Positions 50,129 through 58,923 are shown, numbered from the stretch's first letter. The stretch is 64,000 nt of DNA from Chloroflexota bacterium (GCA_963170165.1 CAUJGQ010000138.1:31690-95689); one strand, 5' to 3'. The notes: generated by a model not told the origin, from the sequence alone. Numbers and translations: made by a program.

Positions 50129-52858
50129 CTAGCCTAGTTCCGCCAGCCGCGCCCGCAGGCCGTCCAGCTTGTTACGGGCGGCGCCGAGGCGCTCCTCCAT
50201 GCCGGCCACCACCTTCTCCGGGGCGCGGCCGCGCATCCTGGCGAGCTGGCCCTCGGCATTCTCGGCGTAGGCCTCGGTCTCCGTGATCTCTTTCTCCAGC
50301 TTGGCGCGTTCGGCGGCGGTATCCACCAGCCCTTCCAGCGGCAGCACCACGGTGGCGTCTGCCAGCACGGCGGTGGCGGCGTTGCCGGCCGGCGCCTCAG
50401 CCGGGTTGGAGACGATGTGCAGCGGCGCCACCCGTCCCAGCGCCTCGATCACCTCGCGCCGCTCCGCCACCGGCACGCGCAGCCCGGCGTCCGGCATCGC
50501 CAGATAGGCGGGGATGACGCGTCCGGCCTCCAGCCGGCGCTCGGCGCGCAGGTTGCGCAGGGCGCGCACCGTCTCCATCAACAGTTCCACCTGCCGCTCC
50601 GAGGCGGGGTCGATGCCTGCCGCCTCACCGCGCGGGTAGAGTGCGATGCACAGCGCCGCCGGCCCATCCGGCGCGATGATGTCGCGAGAACTCTGCCAGA
50701 TCTCCTCGGTGACGAACGGCATGAACGGGTGCAGCAACCGCAGGATGCCGTCGAGCACGCCGGTCAGCACCGGCAACGGCGCGCTGTCGCCCCGCCGCAG
50801 CCGCACCTTGGCCATCTCGATGTACCAGTCGGCGTACTCGTGCCAGACGAACTCGTACAGCCGCCGCCCCGCCTCGCCGATCTGGAAGTCTGCCAGCAGA
50901 CGGTTGACGTCGCCTGCGAGCGTAGCAAAGCGCGATAGGATCCAGCGATCTTCGATCACGGCATGGGCGGCGGGCGCCAGCGACGGCGTCACCGCCACCC
51001 CGTCCGGCATGCTGCTGAGCACAAAGCGGGCGGTGTTCCACAGCTTGTTGGCGAAGTTGCGGCCATTCTCCAGGTCCGACGTCTGGAGCTTCATGTCGTT
51101 GCCGGGGGAGGAGCCGGTAGCCAGCGTGAAGCGCAGAGCGTCAGCACCGTACTGCTCCACCAGCAGCAGTGGGTCCACCACGTTGCCCTTGGTCTTGGAC
51201 ATCTTCACGCCATTGGCGTCACGCACCAGGCCGTGCAGGTAGACGTGGCGGAACGGCACCTCGCCATCCATGTTGTAGAGACCGAGCATGATCATCCGCG
51301 CCACCCAGAAGAACAGGATGTCGTAGCCCGTCTCCATCACGCTGGTCGGATAGAAGTAGCGCAGGTCCTCCGTCTCCTCAGGCCAGCCCAGCGTGGAGTG
51401 CGTCCAAAGCCCAGAAGAGAACCAGGTGTCGAGCACGTCTTCATCCTGGCGAAGCTCACCGGCGCAGCCGTCCGGGCAGCGTTCCGGCGTCTCCACGGAG
51501 ACGATGACCTTGCCGCAGCCGTCGCAGTACCACACGGGGATACGGTGCCCCCACCACAACTGGCGGGAGATGCACCAGTCGCGGATGTTCTCCATCCAGT
51601 TGAAGTACACCCGCTCGAACGCCTCGGGGATGATCGTGATGCGGCCCTCACGCACGGCGGCAATCGCGCGCTCGGCCAGCGGCGCCGTCTTCACGAACCA
51701 CTGCTCGCTGACCAGCGGCTCGACGACCGTGCCACAGCGGTCACAGCGGCCGATCACCAGCTCGTGCGGCTCCACCCGCACCAGCAGCCCGGCGCCGTCG
51801 AACGCCTTGACGATCTCCGCCCGCGCTTCAAAGCGGTCCAGCCCGGCGAACGGCCCGGCGCTGGCGTTCATCGTCCCATCGGCGTTCATCACGTTGACAA
51901 TCGGCAGGCCGTGCCGGGCGCCGATCTCGTAGTCGGTCGGGTCGTGACCGGGCGTCACCTTCACCGCGCCGGTGCCGAAGGCCGGGTCCACGGCATCGTC
52001 AGCCACGATTGGAATCTCGCGGCCGATGATCGGCAGGCGCGCGCGCTGACCGGCGATGCTGGTGTAGCGTGCGTCATCCGGGTTCACGGCCACGCCGGTA
52101 TCGCCCAAGATCGTCTCCGGGCGGGTGGTGGCCATCTGGATGAACTCACCCGTTTCCCGGCCCTCGGCATCGATGAGCGGGTACTTGATGTGCCAGATGT
52201 TGCCCTGCTCCGGGTCGCCGCGGTCCACTTCGAGATCAGACAGAGCGGTGGCGCAGCGCGGGCACCAGTTGATCAGCCGTTCGCCCCGATAGATGAGGCC
52301 GTCGTCGTACAGCCGTTTGAAGGTCGTACGCACCGCCGTCTGTGGCACGGGGTCAAGGGTAAAGCGCACACGCGACCAGTCGCACGATGCACCCAACCGC
52401 TTGTGCTGCTCATCGATGCGCGAGCGGTAGCGCCGGACCCACTGCCACACCCGCTCTAAGAACGCCTCACGCCCGAGTTCCTGGCGGGTGAGGCCTTCCT
52501 TGGCCAATTCCCGCTCCACCACCATCTGCGTGGCGATGCCGGCATGATCGGTGCCCGGCAGCCAGAGGGTGGGGGCGCCCAGCATCCGGTGCCAGCGCAC
52601 GAGCGCATCTTCAATCGCGGCGGTGAGGGCGTGGCCGAGGTGCAACTCGCCGGTGACGTTAGGCGGCGGCATGATCACCGTGAACGGCGTTTCATCGGGG
52701 CCGGCCGGCATCCCGTACTCGGGAGCAGGCTCGCCCGGGCGGGTAAGGACGGGCGTGAAGTAGCCGCGCGACTCCCAGAAGTTATACAACCGCTGCTCGA
52801 CGGCGCGTGGGTCATAGGCTTTGGGCATCTGCGGATGGCCCGTCGTACCGGCGGTCAT
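50129..52858 (-). CDS. valS: Valyl-tRNA synthetase
   Basis: 909 residues. ATG 52858 follows GGAGGAAG. The class I HIGH motif is in PPNVTGELHLGHALTAAIED. The editing domain contains MATTRPETILGDTGVAVNPDD and GTGAVKVTPGHDPTDYEIG. Two zinc-type cysteine sets (CDRCGTVVEP and CDGCGK...CPDGC) are present. KMSKS is VKMSKTKGNVVDP. The C-terminus has the ValRS coiled-coil arm (TAERAKLEKEITETEAYAEN). It charges tRNA-Val. Confidence 0.97.
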   Translation of the reverse strand: MTAGTTGHPQMPKAYDPRAVEQRLYNFWESRGYFTPVLTRPGEPAPEYGMPAGPDETPFTVIMPPPNVTGELHLGHALTAAIEDALVRWHRMLGAPTLWLPGTDHAGIATQMVVERELAKEGLTRQELGREAFLERVWQWVRRYRSRIDEQHKRLGASCDWSRVRFTLDPVPQTAVRTTFKRLYDDGLIYRGERLINWCPRCATALSDLEVDRGDPEQGNIWHIKYPLIDAEGRETGEFIQMATTRPETILGDTGVAVNPDDARYTSIAGQRARLPIIGREIPIVADDAVDPAFGTGAVKVTPGHDPTDYEIGARHGLPIVNVMNADGTMNASAGPFAGLDRFEARAEIVKAFDGAGLLVRVEPHELVIGRCDRCGTVVEPLVSEQWFVKTAPLAERAIAAVREGRITIIPEAFERVYFNWMENIRDWCISRQLWWGHRIPVWYCDGCGKVIVSVETPERCPDGCAGELRQDEDVLDTWFSSGLWTHSTLGWPEETEDLRYFYPTSVMETGYDILFFWVARMIMLGLYNMDGEVPFRHVYLHGLVRDANGVKMSKTKGNVVDPLLLVEQYGADALRFTLATGSSPGNDMKLQTSDLENGRNFANKLWNTARFVLSSMPDGVAVTPSLAPAAHAVIEDRWILSRFATLAGDVNRLLADFQIGEAGRRLYEFVWHEYADWYIEMAKVRLRRGDSAPLPVLTGVLDGILRLLHPFMPFVTEEIWQSSRDIIAPDGPAALCIALYPRGEAAGIDPASERQVELLMETVRALRNLRAERRLEAGRVIPAYLAMPDAGLRVPVAERREVIEALGRVAPLHIVSNPAEAPAGNAATAVLADATVVLPLEGLVDTAAERAKLEKEITETEAYAENAEGQLARMRGRAPEKVVAGMEERLGAARNKLDGLRARLAELG

Positions 52859-52877
52859 GAGCTTCCTCCGGAACGCG

Positions 52878-52955
52878 GTCAGCGATCAGTGTTCTGCGGT
52901 CAGCCATCATCCTTGCCCAAGGAGAGGCTCGCGGCCGCCAACGCTGATCGCTGAC
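52878..52955. repeat. Long inverted repeat between valS and the SGNH gene
   Basis: GTCAGCGATCAG (52878-52889) is exactly complementary to CTGATCGCTGAC (52944-52955), with G-T pairs at both ends. A second GGTCAGCCATCAT and a CTGCTGACAGCT lie next to the arms. GATCGCTGACT at 52947-52957 also occurs at 3260-3270, at the end of ilvB. Confidence 0.7.
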
Positions 52956-52978
52956 TGCTGACAGCTAATTGCTTCTCA

Positions 52979-53749
52979 CTATAGCACGGCGCCCTGCGGC
53001 TCCATCTCGAGGGCGCGAAGCACAGCAGGGAGGAAGGCACGGGCGAGGGCGCGTTGCCCGAAAGCAGACTTGTGGATGCCGTCGGCCATATAACAGGCGT
53101 CACGGTTGCCACTGGCCGCAAGCGCCGTCTCGAAGTCCACCCACTGCATATGCAGCCGCTCGGCCCGCCGCTGCAGCGCGGCATTGAAGGCGCGTACATC
53201 GGGGATCATGCCCGGGCCGGCGGCACGCTGCACGGCGCGGCTGTGGTGGGATGCCGAGGATAACACGACGGGCAAGTCTTCCTGACGGCCAAGTTGATCC
53301 AGCGCCTCCAGGTAGCCCTGGCGGATGACGAGCGGATCCACTCCCGGCACGGTTCCGGTGTAGCCGCGCACCCGCTCGCGCACCAGCCGGTCCAGCGTTT
53401 TGCCGGGCCCACCGGCACGGGCAGAGGCCGCCTTCCAGGCGTTGACTGCGGTGAGGTACGGCCGGAACAGCGGCCCAGGCAGGCGCTGGCGCATGCGCGC
53501 GTTGATGGTGCGCTCGACGAACAGGTGCGCGGACAGGCAGGCAATGACGAGATCGGGCTCGTACTGGCGCAGCCGCCGCTCGACGTACGCGCCCGCGCCG
53601 GGAATGCCGGCCAGGGCGACATCGGTGATGCGGGGCCGCTCCCCAGTGCGCCGTTCTAACTCGCCGGCGATCAGCGCGGGAAACGGCGGTTCACCTGGTG
53701 GCAGAAACGTCCCCTGCGTGTCGCTGTTGCCAAAGATGAGGATGTGCAC
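52979..53749 (-). CDS. SGNH/GDSL-type hydrolase
   Basis: About 256 residues. GTG 53749 follows GGAGGTGG. Block I is HILIFGNSDTQG with the nucleophile Ser. Block II Gly is in VALAGIPGAGAYVERRL, and block III is VIACLSAHLF, where the usual Asn is not obvious. The Asp-x-x-His pair is in MADGIHKSAFGQRALA. These are cytoplasmic esterases or lipases, and here there is no signal peptide. The natural substrate is unknown. Confidence 0.85.
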   Translation of the reverse strand: MHILIFGNSDTQGTFLPPGEPPFPALIAGELERRTGERPRITDVALAGIPGAGAYVERRLRQYEPDLVIACLSAHLFVERTINARMRQRLPGPLFRPYLTAVNAWKAASARAGGPGKTLDRLVRERVRGYTGTVPGVDPLVIRQGYLEALDQLGRQEDLPVVLSSASHHSRAVQRAAGPGMIPDVRAFNAALQRRAERLHMQWVDFETALAASGNRDACYMADGIHKSAFGQRALARAFLPAVLRALEMEPQGAVL

Positions 53750-53934
53750 CGCCGCCACCTCCGGGTGCTGGCACGCCACCCAGTGTAGCGCGGCCACCCG
53801 CGGCGCAGCGCTCCGGTGTACACGCACGATCTCGTATCCACGGGAGGGACACGATGCACATCGGTCAGCTTCGGCAAGGATGGCGGCATGGCTACGGGCG
53901 CAGGTAACGTCTCAGAGCGCGACGCGAAGCCGGC

Positions 53935-54510
53935 TTATCCGCGGACCGCCGCAAACGCATGCACCGCCTGCACCTGCTCCGGCGTTTCAATCGAGCCCGG
54001 GCGCGCGGCCCGCACCACGGCAATCGCCGCTTCAGGCACTTGGCCCTGCGTCGTAAGGTAGCAGGCCAGCACCGTCCCGGTCCGCCCCAGGCCCGCGGCG
54101 CAGTGCACTACCACCGGCCGGCCCCGCGCCAGGAAGTCCTGGATGGCCGTTACCGCTGCTCCGGCCTGCGCGACGGTGGGCGCGGAGAAGTCCGCCAGCG
54201 GCACATGCACCGCCCCCAGGCCGGCAACAGCCAGCGCCTCGGACGATAACGGCTCCTCGGTCAGCGTCACCACCGCGCGCACGCCGGCCGCGGACAACGC
54301 GGCAAACGCCTCCGCGCTGCGAGGACGCGCCATACCCGCCACCTGACCGGCAACCATCCACGAGAAGTTGAGCAGCACGAACTGCAGCCGCTCCTCGTCG
54401 GTGAGGTCGTAGCCTGCCAGTGCCGGCAGCGGCGCGCTCCGCACCTGCTCGCGGAAGGCCGCATCACTTCGTATCCGTTCCCGAATCGCCGCCACCACGG
54501 TATCTGTCAC
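53935..54510 (-). CDS. Dual-specificity-type phosphatase with a RiPP-leader-like N-terminal region
   Basis: About 191 residues. GTG 54510 follows GAGGTGAGC. The C-terminal ~130 residues are a cysteine phosphatase: VRAVVTLTEEPLSSEAL, VPLADFSAPTVAQ (general acid Asp) and the P-loop VVVHCAAGLGRTGTVLACYL (HCxxGxxRTG), then RAARPGSIETPEQ. The first ~55 residues (IRERIRSDAAFREQVRSAPL, then ALAGYDLTDEERLQFVLLN) resemble Nif11 or Franean1-type leader regions of ribosomally made peptides (ALAGYDLT-EER pattern). Such a fusion is unexpected. The domain could be a recognition module rather than a leader. Confidence 0.82.
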   Translation of the reverse strand: MTDTVVAAIRERIRSDAAFREQVRSAPLPALAGYDLTDEERLQFVLLNFSWMVAGQVAGMARPRSAEAFAALSAAGVRAVVTLTEEPLSSEALAVAGLGAVHVPLADFSAPTVAQAGAAVTAIQDFLARGRPVVVHCAAGLGRTGTVLACYLTTQGQVPEAAIAVVRAARPGSIETPEQVQAVHAFAAVRG

Positions 54511-54705
54511 GGCGCTCACCTCGTTCTGCGGTCGCTGTTGATGGTACCAGCGGCCGCGACCACCAGTCCCGCCCATCCACCAAGGCACCGTACCGCGGAC
54601 CGGTGACGATTGACGGCGCGGGAAGTGATCCGTTGATCGCTGCACCGGCCACGTGCCAGCACCATACTGGCTCAAGAAGAGCAGGATGCCAGAGAGGAGC
54701 GGGCC

Positions 54706-54882
54706 ATGGCCACCTGTGTGATCTGCCACTTCCCCACGCCGCTGGATGATGTCGTGCTGCCGAGCGGATCGGGGCAGTGCATTTGTCTGCGCTGCTTCCT
54801 CCGCGAAACCGGGGGCATGATGCCGGTGCCGAAGGCGCTGCAGCGCATCCTGTCCGCCACACTGGCGGCCTGTGAGGGGTAA
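54706..54882 (+). CDS. 58-residue zinc-ribbon-like microprotein
   Basis: ATG 54706 follows GAGAGGAG at 8 bases. It starts MATCVICHFPTPLDDVVLPS, with CVIC at 4-7 and CICLRC at 25-30. The five cysteines could form one zinc site (C-x2-C and C-x-C-x2-C). The rest is helical (PKALQRILSATLAACEG). It is similar in layout to small zinc-finger proteins that bind nucleic acid or act as adaptors. Not recognised further. Confidence 0.6.
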   Translation: MATCVICHFPTPLDDVVLPSGSGQCICLRCFLRETGGMMPVPKALQRILSATLAACEG

Positions 54883-54964
54883 CCGCGCGAAGGCGCTACC
54901 CACCTATGGCCGGTCAGGTGTCCGGCACGCCGCCATGGAGCAGGCCGGCAACCATCAGCTTCCC

Positions 54965-55117
54965 CTACCGGCGCAAAGGTGCGGGATCAGGCTGCGGGCC
55001 GCACGGGCCGGCAAATCCGGGAATCTGCTCCAGCGGATTGAACTGAAGCACAAACCGCTCATCGGTGATCTTGCGCAGGAAACTCACCTGGGAATTGATC
55101 AGGATCTGGCTGTTCAT
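54965..55117 (-). CDS. 50-residue small ORF, third of a tandem set
   Basis: ATG 55117 follows GAGGAGG, a strong ribosome site. The product starts MNSQILINSQVSFLRKITDE, continues RFVLQFNPLEQIPGFAG, and ends in a Pro-rich tail (PCGPQPDPAPLRR) with one cysteine. It lies on the same strand as two other tiny ORFs. No family is recognised. Confidence 0.55.
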   Translation of the reverse strand: MNSQILINSQVSFLRKITDERFVLQFNPLEQIPGFAGPCGPQPDPAPLRR

Positions 55118-55162
55118 TCTGGACCTCCTCTACTTCGATGTCCGCTTGTGACCGTGGGCGAG

Positions 55163-55294
55163 TTAGCCGAAGTACGGCACGCCAACCGGCCAGCCGCTGG
55201 CGTCGCGCAGCACGATGCGGGAGGGCAGGCGCCCGGCCGGCCCGCTGCGTCGGGGCTCAAGGACGATGCTGCTGGTGAACAGGGTTGCGTTCAT
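55163..55294 (-). CDS. 43-residue small ORF, second of a tandem set
   Basis: ATG 55294 follows AGGAGG at 6 bases. The product starts MNATLFTSSIVLEPRRSG, then SRIVLRDASGWPVGVPYFG. It is basic in the middle and aromatic/Gly at the C-terminus. It reads like two beta-strands ending in a GVPYFG tail. The frame is open upstream to 55366, but the internal ATG has the ribosome site. Confidence 0.55.
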   Translation of the reverse strand: MNATLFTSSIVLEPRRSGPAGRLPSRIVLRDASGWPVGVPYFG

Positions 55295-55390
55295 GGTGTG
55301 CCTCCTGGTGTGCTGGTCCTTGCCAAAGCCGGTGACCGGGAGCAGCCATCCGCCGGGATTGCTCACCGCACCGGATGCAGAGACGCCAAT

Positions 55391-55522
55391 CTACCTGCCC
55401 AACAACTGGGCGATGGCGGCCTGCTGCGCCGGGCTCAGCACCCCGTGCGGTTGGCCGGTCACAAAGCTCGCCGCCAGTTGCTGAATCGCCTGCCGGTTGG
55501 TTCCGCCGAACCGTCCGTTCAT
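55391..55522 (-). CDS. 43-residue small ORF, first of a tandem set
   Basis: ATG 55522 follows GGGAGG at 6 bases. The product starts MNGRFGGTNRQAIQQLAA, then SFVTGQPHGVLSPAQQAAIAQLLGR. Two short helices are joined by a GQPHGVLSP turn. It resembles neither a known toxin nor a leader. It is first in the series 55522, 55294, 55117 on the minus strand, each with its own ribosome site. Confidence 0.55.
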   Translation of the reverse strand: MNGRFGGTNRQAIQQLAASFVTGQPHGVLSPAQQAAIAQLLGR

Positions 55523-55697
55523 GAGATGCCTCCCGCTGCGCCTTGCGCCGTCCTTCGATGAACGTAGTACAGCGCACCGGAGCGGTCCGCCCTGTCACCG
55601 GCGATACATCCCGGCCCGCCCGTGCGCCGTTTTCAGGCAGCCTTCCGGGCGAACGCTGCCGCTGCACCGTCACCTTTCAGTTCGGGGCACGCGCGAC

Positions 55698-55730
55698 AGC
55701 GCCGGGCAGGAATGACCCCTTCCCGGCGCT
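55698..55730. terminator. Hairpin after the LLM oxidoreductase gene
   Basis: AGCGCCGGG (55698-55706) pairs perfectly with CCCGGCGCT (55722-55730), 28 bp past the LLM stop on the minus strand. There is no T-run. It separates the LLM gene from the small-ORF set. Confidence 0.5.
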
Positions 55731-55757
55731 GAGAGTACCTGTAAGGCCGTCTGGTGG

Positions 55758-56936
55758 TTACTGCTGGCGGTGCGCGCCGCGCGCCATCAGGGCGGCGGGC
55801 ACCTCTTGGCCAGCGTCCTTGAAGGCATTGGCGAGGGCTGCGAGGTTGGGGCTGAAGATGGCCATGCGGTTCTCGGCGGCAAAGAGGTTGGCATCGCGCG
55901 CCGCCTCCCATTGACTCTGGAACCGCGGCATCACGTATCGGGCGATCAGCTCGTAGCTCTTGAGCGTCTGCTCACGGTTAGCCCACTCGTGCGCCAGACA
56001 GAGTATGCCACCGAAGCCGCCGCTGGCCTCCTGCAGCTGCTCGATCTGCTCGATGGCATCCTCTGGGGTACCCGCGATGATGCTACCGGCCGCCGCCTGC
56101 TCCTCCAGGGTCACCCCGGTGTCCGGGCGGCCCAGGGTGTTCTGGAAGTAGTCCACGCTCCAGGCGCGCTGACCCTCGCGGATGTCGCGGAGCGCTTGCT
56201 CGCGCGACTCGGCGAGGTGCATGCCAATCACCAACTTCCAATCGTCGCGGCGCATGGTCTTGCCATGCTGGGTGGCCGTATCGACAGCCGTCTGCCAGAC
56301 CTGCGGCAGCGCTGCCCTGCCGCCGAGGTTCCCGGCACCCAACGACAAGACGCCGGCGCCGTACTTGCCCGCGGTCACCACCCCGGCCGGGGAGATCTGC
56401 GAGGCTACCGCAATGGGCATGTGTGGCCGCTGATAGGGACGAAGCTGCAGCTTGGCTTTGCGCAAGGTGAACCACTCACACTCGTAGTCCACCATCTCAC
56501 CGTTCAGCAGCCGGATGATCACCCCCAACGCCTCATCCATGCGTGGCCGCTGGGTAACCGGATCGATGCCCATCTGGTAGGCGTCGGACGACAGTGCGCC
56601 GGGGCCCACCCCCAGCATCACGCGCCCGCGCGTCATGTGATCGAGCTGAACAATGCGGTCGGCCACCATCAGCGGGTGATGGTAGGGCAGGCTGACCACG
56701 CCGGTCCCCAGGCGAATATGCCTGGTGCGCTCTGCCACCGCCGCGATCGTCAGCATCGGGTCAGCGATTAACTCCCAACCCGCTGAATGGTGCTCGCCCA
56801 CCCACGCTTCGTCATAGCCGAGATGGTCGAGCCACTCAATCAGCTCCATATCCCGGCGCAAGGAGAGCGTGGGGTTCTCGCCGACGCGGTGAAATGGGGC
56901 CAGGAAGACGCCGAAGGTCATTCGCTCGGGTCGCAT
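55758..56936 (-). CDS. LLM-class (luciferase-like) flavin-dependent oxidoreductase
   Basis: 392 residues. It starts TFGVFLAPFHRVGENPTLSL, then LIEWLDHLGYDEAWVGEHHSAGWE, RTRHIRLGTGVVSLPYHHPLMVADRI, DHMTRGRVMLGVGPG and PIAVASQISPAGVVTAGKYG. This TIM-barrel pattern with EHH and GVGPG matches the bacterial luciferase superfamily, which uses FMN or F420. Group-specific motifs that would settle the cofactor are not visible to me. The substrate is unknown. Confidence 0.9.
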   Translation of the reverse strand: MRPERMTFGVFLAPFHRVGENPTLSLRRDMELIEWLDHLGYDEAWVGEHHSAGWELIADPMLTIAAVAERTRHIRLGTGVVSLPYHHPLMVADRIVQLDHMTRGRVMLGVGPGALSSDAYQMGIDPVTQRPRMDEALGVIIRLLNGEMVDYECEWFTLRKAKLQLRPYQRPHMPIAVASQISPAGVVTAGKYGAGVLSLGAGNLGGRAALPQVWQTAVDTATQHGKTMRRDDWKLVIGMHLAESREQALRDIREGQRAWSVDYFQNTLGRPDTGVTLEEQAAAGSIIAGTPEDAIEQIEQLQEASGGFGGILCLAHEWANREQTLKSYELIARYVMPRFQSQWEAARDANLFAAENRMAIFSPNLAALANAFKDAGQEVPAALMARGAHRQQ

Positions 56937-57032
56937 CTGCTGTCCTCACCGCCGGGTGCCGCGCCCGGCCGCGCTATCCCCTCCGATATCTGCAAAGACT
57001 AGCGCGAGGCCGAACAATATGCGAGCGGGCGA

Positions 57033-57668
57033 TCACTCCTCGGAGGTAAGCCCCAGCTTCTGCGCCTGTAGCACTGCCTGGGTGCGACTGTCCACGTCGA
57101 GCTTGGCGAGGATGTTGCTGACATGGGTCTTGACGGTCTTCTCGCCGACCTGCAGCGATGCGGCGATGGCGCGGTTGCTCAGCCCCTGGGACATCAGGCC
57201 GAGTACATCATGTTCGCGCCCGGTCAACTGGGGGCCGCGGGCGCTTGCGGGAGCTGGCTCACGCAGCAGCCATGTCATCGCTGCGGCGGACAGTTGCGTC
57301 TGACCGGCGGCGGCGCCCTTGACCGCGCCGGCCACGGTGTCAGGGTCGGAGGTTTTCATGACATAGCCGATAGCACCGGCGCGCACCGCCCGGGCCACGC
57401 CCTGCTCCTCCGGCACACTGGTCAGCGCCAGCACCTGGACCGACGGCAATTCCGTGCGAATCGCACTGGTGGCGGCGATACCATCCATGCCGGGCATCTG
57501 CAGGTCCATCAGCACCACATCGGGCAGCAGGTCGCGGGCACGTTGCAGCGCCTCTACGCCGTTGGCCGCCTCGCCCACCACCTCGATGTCGGGGTCCATC
57601 CCCAGCAAGGCTGTCAAGGCATGACGCACCACGTGATGGTCATCAGCGATCAGCAGGCGAACAGGCAT
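57033..57668 (-). CDS. NarL/FixJ family response regulator
   Basis: 211 residues. The receiver domain has LLIADDHHVVRHALTALLG, and the phosphoacceptor Asp55 is in DVVLMDLQMPGMDG. Thr/Ser and Lys positions are in ALTSVPEEQG and GYVMKTSDPD. The LuxR-type HTH has QLTGREHDVLGLMSQGLSN, then VGEKTVKTHVSNILAKLDV. It has no adjacent kinase. The four-GAF HisKA_3 kinase at 26876-29557 is a plausible partner by family only. Confidence 0.93.
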   Translation of the reverse strand: MPVRLLIADDHHVVRHALTALLGMDPDIEVVGEAANGVEALQRARDLLPDVVLMDLQMPGMDGIAATSAIRTELPSVQVLALTSVPEEQGVARAVRAGAIGYVMKTSDPDTVAGAVKGAAAGQTQLSAAAMTWLLREPAPASARGPQLTGREHDVLGLMSQGLSNRAIAASLQVGEKTVKTHVSNILAKLDVDSRTQAVLQAQKLGLTSEE

Positions 57669-57729
57669 GGCCCCGGTACCTCACGACTCATGGTACCGCA
57701 GCCGGTGAGGCGGGTCAGGGAGCCGTGGC

Positions 57730-58137
57730 TCACCGCGGCCAGGGGATATCCATGCTCACCGCGTGGAAGTCCAGCGGCGCCGTGGCGAGCGTACGCCACC
57801 CGGTGCTGTCCTGCTGGACAAACACCCACTCGCTGAACTCAGAGAAGGTGCGGCCGGTGATATAGGCACGCACATCACCCCGCGTGTCAATCAGCTTGGA
57901 GCAAACCTTACCGATATCCTGCGGAGAGCGGGTAGCGGCGCAATCGCCGGCGTAGGTCGCGCCCTGGCTCTCGATGAGCAGCCGTACGGCGTCCTCGGCG
58001 GAGGTGGCCGCTATGGCAGATTCGGCCGGTTCGGCATGGATACGAGCCGAGCCTTTGGCGCATGCCGCCAAGCCCGCCGCCAGCAGTGCGACCGTGAGCG
58101 CGCTCCAGAACAACGGGACCAGCGCATGCCGCCTCAT
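57730..58137 (-). CDS. Predicted lipoprotein, 135 residues
   Basis: A signal peptide (MRRHALVPLFWSALTVALLA) leads to a lipobox-like GLAAC with Cys26. The mature part has two cysteines that could pair (YAGDCAATRSPQDIGKVCSK) and AYITGRTFSEFSEWVFVQQD, then STGWRTLATAPLDF. Probably an outer-face lipoprotein of unknown function, with a TIM44/NTF2-like feel but no clear domain. Confidence 0.7.
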   Translation of the reverse strand: MRRHALVPLFWSALTVALLAAGLAACAKGSARIHAEPAESAIAATSAEDAVRLLIESQGATYAGDCAATRSPQDIGKVCSKLIDTRGDVRAYITGRTFSEFSEWVFVQQDSTGWRTLATAPLDFHAVSMDIPWPR

Positions 58138-58418
58138 CGCGCCTTATCCTCGCCACCGCCTGCCGTCAGGCAGGCCGCGTCTCTGCCACCGTAGTGTCAC
58201 CGCCGTGAGCGTCACGGCATAAGCTCCGTCAGGAGGATGCCGGCCTCCACCTTTCGTACCCCGTCTTTACTACTTCTAAGGTACGGGGCTGTCGACGAGT
58301 TGTTACGGCGAGGTACTGGCGTCCGTCGCTCGGACCCTGTGACGTCTTAGGTGTCGTGCGGGGCATGCAGCGGCGCATCCGGGATCACCCGCATTTCCAG
58401 CGATGGCCCGGGGGGCGG
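58138..58418. other. 281-bp gap, no gene seen
   Basis: Upstream of the lipoprotein gene and downstream of the next. A 6-bp stem (CCCCGT...ACGGGG, 58260-58290) occurs in a less GC-rich stretch (TTTACTACTTCTAAGG). No ORF with a ribosome site. Confidence 0.4.
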
Positions 58419-58856
58419 TTAGGGCGTACAGTTCACGCCTTCGGGCAGGCGCGGGTACTCGGCTATGATGCCGGTGGCGCCTAGAGCGGAGACGAACACC
58501 TTCGGCTGTGTCTCCGGCGTGCCGGCCGCCACCAGCAGCCGCCAGCGGTCAAGATAGTACCCCGATTCAAACAGGCCGGCCGGGACAACGAAGCTGGTGT
58601 TCGTGCGGCTGACGTCACCGAAGCGGAAGCTGGCTGTACCGGCCGTGATACAGGTCGGGTACGGGACCTTCTGCGCGATCTCGCGCCGGTCGTAGATGGT
58701 GACGCCTTCGGAGGATACCGCAGCGGTGGGACCGCTCCAAATGCGACGGGCGGGGTCGGTCTCGGGCGCGCGGCCGCTGCCGCAGGCGAGCAACACCACC
58801 GTGGCCAGCGCCGCGGGAGCCAGGCGCACGCACATTAGGGCCGGCGCCACCAGCAT
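58419..58856 (-). CDS. Predicted lipoprotein, about 145 residues
   Basis: The N-terminus MLVAPALMCVRLAPAALATV is followed by a VLLAC lipobox (Cys25). The mature part has GRAPETDPARRIWSGPTAA, EGVTIYDRREIAQKV, DVSRTNTSFVVPAGL and ESGYYLDRWRLLVAAGTPE. Two more cysteines sit in PTCITAG and at the C-terminus. The start is uncertain (ATG 58856 or 58835). The frame is open to 59033, but that part covers the 40-residue membrane ORF. Confidence 0.6.
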   Translation of the reverse strand: MLVAPALMCVRLAPAALATVVLLACGSGRAPETDPARRIWSGPTAAVSSEGVTIYDRREIAQKVPYPTCITAGTASFRFGDVSRTNTSFVVPAGLFESGYYLDRWRLLVAAGTPETQPKVFVSALGATGIIAEYPRLPEGVNCTP

Positions 58857-58923
58857 CCTCGCTGAGCATGGAAACGCCCGGTCATCGCGGCCGGGCAACT
58901 GCGCACTGCCGGGGCCGGGCTGC

